DNA from: Candidatus Kaiserbacteria bacterium
Lineage (GTDB): Bacteria; Patescibacteriota; Minisyncoccia; Phycocordibacterales; UBA918
NCBI GenBank assembly: GCA_023264435.1
Contig: JAHFMK010000027.1
Location: 1 to 6,841 of the forward strand
Length of the DNA: 6,841 nt
Direction of reading: 5' to 3'
Position numbers and translations under genes: made by a program
Notes under the pieces: model-generated
Told to the model about the DNA's origin: nothing
Databases searched by the model: none
What the model saw: only the letters and a program-made list of their open reading frames with translations
Shown: one piece after another, positions 1 to 5,444 of the stretch
Position numbering within the stretch: position 1 is the stretch's first letter
Layout of the letters: every line of letters begins with the position of its first letter

Positions 1-570
1 GAGAGGTCTTTGTGGGTCAATATTGAGCGATTGAATTGCATCAGGGTCAGGAGGTGCAAGAAGTGCTTTACGAATAGGAATGCCGAGATTATATATCCGA
101 GGATGATGCAATGAAGCTCCTGCTTCTTCATACGCGATAATGATACTGTGTGCAAATCTTGAAGCGAAACGATTTGCAGTTCCCATCTTGGCGTCAGATT
201 CGTGGACAATAATGGGGATACGAAGAAATACAGCTCCGATAATTACAGGAATACTTGTATACCCTCCTTTACTGACAATGACATCAGGATACACAATGTA
301 AAGTTTTATGATAGCAACAAATATTCCAAATATAGTTTTAATTACATCAATGTAATTAAGGATAGACCAATATTTTCTTTTTTTCCCAGCAGGTATTGCT
401 ATGAATGTAATATTTGATGCAGTGAGTGCATCAGCATCGTATTTGTTTGGACCCGCATAATAAAGGTCTGGCTTTTGTTCATGTGTGTGTAACGCATCAG
501 CAAGTGCAATGAGTGGATAAAAATGTCCACCGGTACCACCTCCTACAAGAACTATTTTAATTTTACTCAT
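1..570 (-). CDS. murG: MurG, UDP-GlcNAc:lipid I N-acetylglucosaminyltransferase, N-terminal part (truncated by window edge)
   Basis: MurG is a peripheral, cytoplasmic-face GT-B glycosyltransferase that adds GlcNAc from UDP-GlcNAc to lipid I, giving lipid II. Reading minus from the ATG at 570 gives 190 uninterrupted codons to the window edge, about half of a normal MurG, so the C-terminal UDP-GlcNAc-binding domain lies outside. Visible family signatures are the glycine-rich loop GGGTGGHFYPL near residues 10-20, with the conserved His at 16; SKGGYTSIP at 100-108, matching the acceptor-side GGY loop; and HESD at 123-126 followed by TANRFA. HESD is the form common in Gram-positive MurGs, where Proteobacteria have HEQN. 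It begins 25 nt after the ftsW stop, the widest gap in the cluster, and no Shine-Dalgarno is evident. The identification is secure; only completeness is unknown. Confidence 0.95.
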   Translation of the reverse strand, partial: MSKIKIVLVGGGTGGHFYPLIALADALHTHEQKPDLYYAGPNKYDADALTASNITFIAIPAGKKRKYWSILNYIDVIKTIFGIFVAIIKLYIVYPDVIVSKGGYTSIPVIIGAVFLRIPIIVHESDAKMGTANRFASRFAHSIIIAYEEAGASLHHPRIYNLGIPIRKALLAPPDPDAIQSLNIDPQRPL

Positions 571-595
571 AACAAAGTAGTTTTATTCTATCATG

Positions 596-1699
596 CTAGA
601 TACTTATTTTCTTTTGATATTTAGACACATTGAGTACAATGCCTATTGATGCAAGCAACATCAGAAGTGCAGTGCCACCTTTGCTAATGAATGGGAGTGG
701 TAATCCTGAAAGCGGAACGATAGCGAGCATCGCAGCTATATTAAGAATGACTTGTGCAATAATGAGTGTGATAATACCAACGACAAGTAACATACCAAAC
801 AAATCTGGAGCATGTGTGGCGATACGATATCCGCGAAGTGCAAAGACAGTAAAGAGCAAAATAAGAAGAACCGAGCCAACAAATCCAAATTCTTCTGCGA
901 ATACAGCAAACACTGAGTCACTGATAGGTTCGGGGAGATATTCAAATTTTTGTATACTTTGTCCAAATCCTCGTCCGACAATACCTCCAGAGCCCACAGC
1001 AATAAGGGATTGGGTAATCTGATATCCTGACCCCTGTGGGTCAAGTGAAGGATGTAAAAATACTTGTATTCTATCCATAATGTATGGTCGAGTAAACGCA
1101 AGTATTACCATAAGTACAAAACCCGTTATTGCCATGAGTATCACATCGCGTATACGCCCACCAGCAGTAATAAACATTGCGACTGATGCTGAAACCATAA
1201 TGAGGTACGTATCGGTATCTGGTTGCATAAGAAGTGGAACGCCGACACCTGCAACAAGTCCTATAAATGGAAGTGTTCCTGTTTTAAAATTATGGAGTGT
1301 GTGTTTCATGCCGGAGAGCCATGTTGCCATATAGATAATAAAAGATATCTTCAAAATTTCAGCAGGTTGAAATGAAATTGGACCAAGAACAATCCATCTA
1401 TGTGCGCCACCGTGATTGAGTGAGATTCCAGGAATAAAGACTAAAAAAGTGATGAATATCGATACGAGGCAGATATAAAATGCATACTGTCTCCAAAAAC
1501 GATAGTGAATGGTACTCGTAATAAATAATGCAATACTTCCGCCTATTATACCAAATAACACTTGTGAAAATGCAACTGAGGAGAATCGCGCACCATCTCT
1601 TGCTAATAAGCCAAGTGACGCTGAACTAAAAACAAAAAAACCGATAATAATAAGAACAATAGTGAGTGTGAGGAGTGTTCTATCGAAGACGTGTCGCAT
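596..1699 (-). CDS. ftsW: FtsW/RodA-family (SEDS) peptidoglycan glycosyltransferase, probably FtsW
   Basis: This polytopic SEDS protein of 367 residues polymerises lipid II into glycan strands, normally with a class B PBP partner at the septum. The sequence is hydrophobic throughout, with about ten membrane segments. Conserved blocks are GGAHRWIVLGPISFQPAE (97-114), a QPD motif (159-161), GSGYQITQSLIAVGSGG (223-239), YLPEPISD (254-261), whose Asp261 matches the catalytic Asp of the large extracellular loop, AEEFGF (268-273), and GLPLPFISKGGTALL (332-346). One oddity is that the usual QPDxGT reads QPDTDT here, with Asp in place of Gly. The ATG at 1699 follows the mraY stop by 4 nt, and no Shine-Dalgarno is visible, so translational coupling is likely. 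The neighbours mraY and murG favour FtsW over RodA, although sequence alone does not fully separate the two. It ends in TAG. Confidence 0.95.
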   Translation of the reverse strand: MRHVFDRTLLTLTIVLIIIGFFVFSSASLGLLARDGARFSSVAFSQVLFGIIGGSIALFITSTIHYRFWRQYAFYICLVSIFITFLVFIPGISLNHGGAHRWIVLGPISFQPAEILKISFIIYMATWLSGMKHTLHNFKTGTLPFIGLVAGVGVPLLMQPDTDTYLIMVSASVAMFITAGGRIRDVILMAITGFVLMVILAFTRPYIMDRIQVFLHPSLDPQGSGYQITQSLIAVGSGGIVGRGFGQSIQKFEYLPEPISDSVFAVFAEEFGFVGSVLLILLFTVFALRGYRIATHAPDLFGMLLVVGIITLIIAQVILNIAAMLAIVPLSGLPLPFISKGGTALLMLLASIGIVLNVSKYQKKISI

Positions 1700-1703
1700 A
1701 GTA

Positions 1704-2783
1704 TTAGAACAGAATAGTGAGAATAGTGCCTATGATTGCAAATACAAATCCCAAGATCCAGTAACGCATAGTTACTTTTTCAGGTGGCCATCCAACTGCT
1801 TCAAAATGATGATGCAGTGGTGCAATACGAAACACTTTCCGATTAAAAACTTTTTTCGAAATAAGTTGTATCATGTCAGAAAGTACGGTTAGTACAAGTA
1901 AAATACCAATGACGGGAAATACTGAAACGCCTTCCCCACCACCAAGTGAATCAGTCATAAACACAATAATGGTGAGTGTCATAGTAAGTGCCATGACACC
2001 TGTCTCGGTCATATAAAAACGGGCTGGTGGCACATTAAACCAAAGGAAAGCAAGAATTCCACCAGCAACTGTTGCACAAAATGCCGAAAGGTCGATTTGA
2101 TTTTGGTAGACCGCAATACCAGCATATGCACTAAAAATAAAAAGGAAGGTGCCACCTGAAAGTCCATCAATGCCATCAATCACACTACTTGCATATATTG
2201 CCAGAGCTACAATTACAAAAAATGGAATAAAAAATATACCAAGATCAATATACCCATGTCCTAGAAGTGAGACTGTGGTTACCTCTAATTTTTCATAAAA
2301 CCACCATGCGGAAAATAGTGCAGTTGCACCCACCACCATCAAACGTTGCGAGAGTGGAAGCCCTCCTGCAAAATGAGTTCCTGAGTCACGAACCACCATG
2401 TAATCATCGATAAAACCAACGAGTGCACCAATTATGAGTGCGGTCAATGGAAGCCATGTTTGCGAGCGACTAAAAAAATTGAGTGAGCCGAGCGTTGTGT
2501 CTCCAAACACAAGATGAAGGAGCCAGAGTAATGCAATGGTAAGAAGAATACTTATCCATATTACCAATCCGCCCATACGTGGTGTGTTGGTATCGCGAGT
2601 AGCGTGTAGTGCATCAAAAATCGGTGTTTCGCCTCCACCGTATCCAGCGCCTTTACCCGCTTTTTTCTTCCACATTTTGTTGTGGTAGAGCCATCGTGTA
2701 ATGATTGGTGTAATGACAATACCGACACAAAAAGCAATTGCGGTCGGTGCCAGTACTTTAATAATGGTAGTTTCGATTGGCAT
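1704..2783 (-). CDS. mraY: MraY, phospho-N-acetylmuramoyl-pentapeptide transferase
   Basis: MraY is an integral membrane enzyme that transfers phospho-MurNAc-pentapeptide from UDP to undecaprenyl phosphate, making lipid I. The 359-residue length is normal. Family marks are TPRMGG (67-72), the Asp pair in GFIDDY (123-128), SSVIDGIDGLSGG (199-211), which matches the canonical NLTDGLDGLA block, FLWFNVPPARFYMTETG (246-262), and the histidine-rich loop PLHHHFEAVGWPPEKV (322-337). Two positions are unusual. The canonical MGDxG, which carries a catalytic metal-binding Asp, reads MTETG, putting Glu260 in that place. The Asn of NLTDG is replaced by Ser200. All other signature residues are intact, so an active enzyme is likely. 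The gene starts 2 nt after the carboxypeptidase stop and ends 4 nt before ftsW. murD, which lies next to mraY in many dcw clusters, is not here. Confidence 0.97.
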   Translation of the reverse strand: MPIETTIIKVLAPTAIAFCVGIVITPIITRWLYHNKMWKKKAGKGAGYGGGETPIFDALHATRDTNTPRMGGLVIWISILLTIALLWLLHLVFGDTTLGSLNFFSRSQTWLPLTALIIGALVGFIDDYMVVRDSGTHFAGGLPLSQRLMVVGATALFSAWWFYEKLEVTTVSLLGHGYIDLGIFFIPFFVIVALAIYASSVIDGIDGLSGGTFLFIFSAYAGIAVYQNQIDLSAFCATVAGGILAFLWFNVPPARFYMTETGVMALTMTLTIIVFMTDSLGGGEGVSVFPVIGILLVLTVLSDMIQLISKKVFNRKVFRIAPLHHHFEAVGWPPEKVTMRYWILGFVFAIIGTILTILF

Positions 2784-2785
2784 AC

Positions 2786-3865
2786 TTATTGATTATTTAG
2801 ATACGTGCGTGTTCGTTCAACAAGTGTAAGTGTATCACTAAATCTATTTTCAAATGTTGAACCAAGTACTGCAATGATAATTGGATGATTAAGTCCTGCA
2901 TTAAATGCAACAACTAAATTGCCCCCTGCAAGTTCAGTATACCCTGTTTTTGAGGCGAGAAGCCCATCGATGTTAGTTACTATTTCATTCGTGTTTTTTG
3001 CTAAATGATATGCACCGTTAGTATTACTGATACGCTTTATGTCTGTTGTGGTGAGTGTGAGTGCGTCAGAAGTATTGAGGAGTATGTATTCCATGAGTAT
3101 CGCCATATCACGTGCACTTCCTGTTGCACCTGGTTCAGATGTAGAGATATCAAGTCCTGTACTATTTTTGTACATTGTCTTTGTAAGACCAATTTCATGA
3201 GCACGGATGTTCATTGCATGCACCATTACTACATCAGGGTCTGTCTGTGGTTCAATTTCTTGAGCGACACGTGAACTGAGGGCAGAAGCACCATCATTTG
3301 AAGATGAAATAAGTGTGATATCAGCGAGGTCTTGCATAGTAAATGTTTCACCATCAGTAAAACCACTGTCTCCATCAGTCTTAATATTACGTGATGAAAC
3401 AGTGACATGGTCGCGTGTATCTAAAAGTTCGTATGCAACGAGTGTGGTCATGAGTTTTGTGAGTGATGCAAGCGGTAATGCGTCGTCTGCATTTTTATTG
3501 AAGAGTACTTTTTGTTCTTTCATGTCCCACACTATTGCACTTCGTGCGACGAGGTGAATATCATCAAAAACATTTTGAGCTTGAGTAGTTGAACTAATTG
3601 TGCTCGGTAACACAGTAGTAATTTGTGTGTCTGTGTGTGGGTTACCATAGGAGTTGGGAATTGAAATATATGTTACAGCAAAAACTAGTAGGAGCAGACC
3701 GAGTGCCATACTCAATTGTGGAAGTATTGGAATTGGAGAAATACTTGATTTTTTTTGTATGATTTCCTGACACTCATCATCAGCAAAAAAAGATTCAACG
3801 ACATCAGACAGTGCGTCAATACTTTCATCATGCAAATCATTAGAGAGTGTGTGTTTTATTGCCAT
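2786..3865 (-). CDS. dacA: D-alanyl-D-alanine carboxypeptidase (PBP5/DacA-like, peptidase family S11), membrane-anchored
   Basis: Serine DD-carboxypeptidases of family S11 remove the terminal D-Ala of stem pentapeptides and so limit crosslinking. Numbered from the ATG at 3865 (359 residues), the three active-site motifs are SLTK (134-137, nucleophile Ser134), SSN (188-190) and KTG (306-308). A single hydrophobic segment at about 52-70 should act as a signal anchor placing the catalytic domain outside. It is preceded by about 50 residues of acidic, soluble sequence, which is unusual for DacA proteins because they normally begin with a cleavable signal peptide. The C-terminal beta-domain and amphipathic anchor of E. 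coli PBP5 are missing. The ATG at 3865 lies 1 nt after the scpB stop and fits translational coupling. A GTG at 3907 would add 14 residues and overlap scpB by 41 nt, which I think less likely. The gene symbol is by family resemblance. Confidence 0.92.
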   Translation of the reverse strand: MAIKHTLSNDLHDESIDALSDVVESFFADDECQEIIQKKSSISPIPILPQLSMALGLLLLVFAVTYISIPNSYGNPHTDTQITTVLPSTISSTTQAQNVFDDIHLVARSAIVWDMKEQKVLFNKNADDALPLASLTKLMTTLVAYELLDTRDHVTVSSRNIKTDGDSGFTDGETFTMQDLADITLISSSNDGASALSSRVAQEIEPQTDPDVVMVHAMNIRAHEIGLTKTMYKNSTGLDISTSEPGATGSARDMAILMEYILLNTSDALTLTTTDIKRISNTNGAYHLAKNTNEIVTNIDGLLASKTGYTELAGGNLVVAFNAGLNHPIIIAVLGSTFENRFSDTLTLVERTRTYLNNQ

Positions 3866-3866
3866 A

Positions 3867-4433
3867 TCATTGGGGAGTAGTACTAAATATTTCTGAACCT
3901 TCCTCACCTACATTTTTTTCAAAGATATCCAATTCATCCATGATTTTTGCAAAATCAGGTAGTTCTTCTCGTTTTGAAATTCCTAAGTGATTGAGCAGTG
4001 CGGGGGTAATTGCATATACAAATGAACGGGTATCTGTGGGATGTGTTTTCCGTTCTACAAGACCTCGTATAAGAAGATTGCGAATAATAAACGCTGAATT
4101 AACACCGCGTATTCTATCAACTTCCACTCGTGAAAGTGGTCCGCGGTACAGAATGATTGCAAGAGTTTCTGCACCAGCTTTTCCAATATCATTTTTAAGT
4201 TCTGATTTCCGCATTGCTTCAATGAGTTCAGAAACCTCTGGCGCAGTTACCATTTGTGCATAGGTGTCAGTGAGTACAATTCTAATTCCTCTATTTTCAA
4301 GAGAGGTTGCAAGTGTATTGAGGGCGTTCACCATATCATCAAATGGTACTGAAAAAAACTCTGCAAGAGAGTGTATCTTGACAGGTTCTGCTTTATAAAA
4401 CAAAACTGCCTCGATCTGTGTTTCGAGATTCAT
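3867..4433 (-). CDS. scpB: ScpB, segregation and condensation protein B
   Basis: ScpB is the winged-helix kleisin-associated subunit of the SMC-ScpAB condensin, which acts on the nucleoid in chromosome compaction and segregation. The 188-residue length is typical. The N-terminus (LETQIEAVLFYKAEPV, 3-18) matches the family's first winged helix. The diagnostic block runs from AGAETLAIILYRGPLSRVE (87-105) through IRGVNSAFIIRNLLIRGLVE (108-127), close to the family consensus ETLAIIAYRQP...IRGVN...L..RGL. The ATG at 4433 has no convincing Shine-Dalgarno. It appears to be the first gene of the wall operon, because a terminator lies upstream at 4543-4576 and the carboxypeptidase ATG follows its TGA by 1 nt. 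scpA is not in the window. Placing scpB ahead of lipid II genes suggests coordinated expression of chromosome organisation and wall growth (inference). Confidence 0.94.
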   Translation of the reverse strand: MNLETQIEAVLFYKAEPVKIHSLAEFFSVPFDDMVNALNTLATSLENRGIRIVLTDTYAQMVTAPEVSELIEAMRKSELKNDIGKAGAETLAIILYRGPLSRVEVDRIRGVNSAFIIRNLLIRGLVERKTHPTDTRSFVYAITPALLNHLGISKREELPDFAKIMDELDIFEKNVGEEGSEIFSTTPQ

Positions 4434-4518
4434 TGGTACAGTATATCAGTTCGGCAATGAAATGTGGTCATTCCCTGTCGATAGAAAATATCTATAAAAT
4501 AAGCCATAGTATGTATAA
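4434..4518 (-). promoter_or_regulatory. Leader/promoter region of the scpB-dacA-mraY-ftsW-murG unit (position inferred)
   Basis: A terminator upstream and five closely spaced genes downstream require a promoter here. The strand is AT-rich. -10-like hexamers such as TATAGA lie near 4490-4495, with weak -35 matches around 4517-4522, but no hexamer pair is convincing. No purine-rich ribosome binding site precedes the scpB ATG. The location is argued from gene context rather than from a clear motif. Confidence 0.25.
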
Positions 4519-4547
4519 TTAAACACGCGCCTACGGCGCGTGGTTAA
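4519..4547 (-). terminator. GC-rich hairpin, possible second terminator in tandem
   Basis: An 8-bp perfect stem (CACGCGCC at 4524-4531 with GGCGCGTG at 4535-4542, 3-nt loop) is flanked by TTAA on both sides, which can add 4 bp across one mismatch. Read on the minus strand it is followed by TTTAATT, a short, broken U-tract. It sits directly downstream of the stronger hairpin at 4548-4576 and its base overlaps that terminator's U-tract. Its GC content stands out sharply from the surroundings. It may be a backup terminator or a structured element at the head of the scpB unit. Confidence 0.45.
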
Positions 4548-4576
4548 AAATAGCCACAGATTTTCTGTGGCTATTT
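4543..4576 (-). terminator. Rho-independent terminator after the beta-barrel-like gene
   Basis: A perfect 13-bp inverted repeat (4548-4560 pairs with 4564-4576, loop of 3 nt) is followed on the minus strand by a run of five T and then AACC. On the plus strand the hairpin is followed by GAGGAATG, which has no T-run, so it works in the minus direction. It lies 34 nt after the stop codon at 4610-4612 and isolates the secreted-protein gene from scpB. Confidence 0.85.
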
Positions 4577-4609
4577 GAGGAATGATAATGTTACTTACCA
4601 TTTCTCGTT

Positions 4610-5140
4610 TTAAAAGGTGTAGTCAATTCCGAAAAAGTCCACCACATATTTTATTGAAGCATTTTGTGGTACCCATCCAGTTACACCTAAAAATCTGAGT
4701 GTCAGATGATTTGACACCCTCCACTCTGGTTGAATCGAGACTTTTTCATACCAGCGATTAAGCTGATAATTGGTTTCGTATCCAACTTCAAGTGCCGTTT
4801 TAATACTGACACTCCCTGTTTGCCAGTGCTTTTCAACCCATATAAATGGGCGTATGCCACTATTGGCACTATCCTTTATGACGATGTATGATTCTGCACC
4901 AACACCAACATTGATGCTGTCAGTCATCGATTTTGTCAAAGTGATATACGGCGAAATTATATCATCCGTAGTCCCATTGAAGTTTGGTCTAACATCGTAA
5001 TAATTTATTGATGCATCAACCTTCACTCCAGAAATCTCAGTGAGGTAGCCGACCGTGAAGTTAACTTCCTCTGTCGATTTATGTTGATTTGTAAGTCCCC
5101 ACATGTTGAGGTAAACACCATTCTTAAAATCAGTGTACAC
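4610..5140 (-). CDS. Beta-barrel-like outer-membrane-type protein, open portion downstream of two in-frame TAG codons
   Basis: This is an open frame of 176 codons from GTG at 5140 to TAA at 4610-4612. I do not recognise a named family. The residue pattern is that of a small beta-barrel: alternating hydrophobic and polar residues, many aromatics, and repeated strand-turn units such as VNFTVGYLTEISG and VSIQPEWRVSNHLTLRFLG. It ends FFGIDYTF, with a terminal Phe, an aromatic at -3 and Gly at -6, which resembles the C-terminal beta-signal of outer-membrane proteins. It lacks a signal peptide of its own, and its GTG has no ribosome binding site. The missing N-terminus lies upstream in the same frame (see 5141-5284), so this is probably the main body of one interrupted gene of 225 codons (4610-5284) and may not be translated independently. 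A terminator follows at 4543-4576. Confidence 0.55.
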   Translation of the reverse strand: MYTDFKNGVYLNMWGLTNQHKSTEEVNFTVGYLTEISGVKVDASINYYDVRPNFNGTTDDIISPYITLTKSMTDSINVGVGAESYIVIKDSANSGIRPFIWVEKHWQTGSVSIKTALEVGYETNYQLNRWYEKVSIQPEWRVSNHLTLRFLGVTGWVPQNASIKYVVDFFGIDYTF

Positions 5141-5284
5141 GCTTAACTATTGAGACTCACCACGAATGGTTCTTTCCCCCGATCCCTACACATACCCATT
5201 GTACGAATCAATTGATATGGTAGTTTTCGCACATGCGGAATGCACAGAGAAGATTGTAAACATAAACAGTCCAAACCCTTTCAT
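5141..5284 (-). pseudogene. 5' part of the beta-barrel-like gene: signal peptide, then two in-frame TAG codons
   Basis: From the ATG at 5284 the frame reads a classical signal peptide: Lys2, a hydrophobic core FGLFMFTIF, and HSACA ending at residue 19 as a plausible signal peptidase I site. About 13 residues of mature start follow (TTISIDSYNGYV), then TAG at 5186-5188 (codon 33), 12 further codons, and TAG at 5147-5149 (codon 46). The frame then continues without a shift into the 176-codon body, because 5284 to 4610 is exactly 225 codons. The translated pattern stays barrel-like across both stops, so the interruptions look like point changes in one gene. The first TAG could come from TGG, since a Trp would suit this strand position; the second from CAG or TGG. 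A 32-residue peptide is the only product unless the stops are read through. Confidence 0.65.
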
Positions 5285-5290
5285 CACAGT

Positions 5291-5296
5291 CCTCCT
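5291..5296 (-). promoter_or_regulatory. Perfect Shine-Dalgarno AGGAGG
   Basis: AGGAGG lies 6 nt before the ATG at 5284 on the minus strand, an ideal spacing. It fixes the true start of the interrupted beta-barrel-like gene at 5284 rather than at the downstream GTG at 5140. It is the strongest ribosome binding site in the window. Confidence 0.85.
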
Positions 5297-5362
5297 ATGA
5301 AAAGTCCTAAATTAAAGAATGATATCTCTTATATTGGGGGTATTTAAGAAAATAAATCAAGT

Positions 5363-5381
5363 TTTTATCTGACAGATCAAA
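5363..5381. repeat. 19-bp interrupted palindrome, operator-like
   Basis: The sequence is symmetric about the A at 5372: ATCTG-A-CAGAT forms the core and TTT/AAA the outer arms, with eight of nine base pairs matching. It is too tight at its centre (1-nt loop) to make a good RNA hairpin, which suits a DNA-binding dimer better. It sits about 80 bp upstream of the start at 5284. AT-rich intergenic DNA produces such dyads by chance, so confidence is low. Confidence 0.25.
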
Positions 5382-5444
5382 TTTCCTAACCAAATGTTTC
5401 AATAATAGCTTTGGTAGTGTTGCCTCGTCTAATGTTTTTATAGA

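Larger units (their letters stand above)
5285..5444 (-). promoter_or_regulatory. Intergenic region upstream of the beta-barrel-like gene, with a weak promoter and a dyad
   Basis: These 160 AT-rich bases hold no gene. On the minus strand a -10-like TATCAT (5319-5324) lies 18 nt after a poor -35-like CTTAAA. This would give a leader of roughly 30 nt before the ATG at 5284, so it is plausible but weak. A 19-bp near-palindrome lies further upstream at 5363-5381. I found no convincing terminator for the C39-like gene that ends at 5445: only a weak GTCTA/TAGAC repeat without a U-tract follows it, so some readthrough transcription into the next gene is possible. Confidence 0.3.

Noticed and set aside
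202..417. Small open frame of 71 codons on the plus strand
   Set aside because: Antisense to murG, which has clear family motifs through this stretch.
596..598. Genome-wide reassignment of TAG to a sense codon
   Set aside because: ftsW ends in TAG where the SEDS family normally ends, and the C39-like gene also ends in TAG after a complete C-terminal module; reading on gives no sensible extension. Only local readthrough in the barrel gene stays open.
630..1022. Open frame of 130 codons on the plus strand
   Set aside because: Antisense to ftsW conserved blocks; low-complexity Ser/Ile/Pro-rich translation typical of a shadow frame.
736..1101. Open frame of 121 codons on the minus strand
   Set aside because: A shifted frame inside ftsW; the ftsW frame carries all the conserved SEDS motifs.
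3866..3907. GTG at 3907 as the start of the carboxypeptidase
   Set aside because: It would overlap scpB by 41 nt, has no ribosome binding site and adds residues unrelated to the family; the ATG at 3865, 1 nt after the scpB stop, is simpler. It cannot be fully excluded.
5424..5444. GTCTA/TAGAC inverted repeat after the C39-like gene as a terminator
   Set aside because: The stem is only 5 bp, AT-rich, and not followed by a U-tract on the minus strand.
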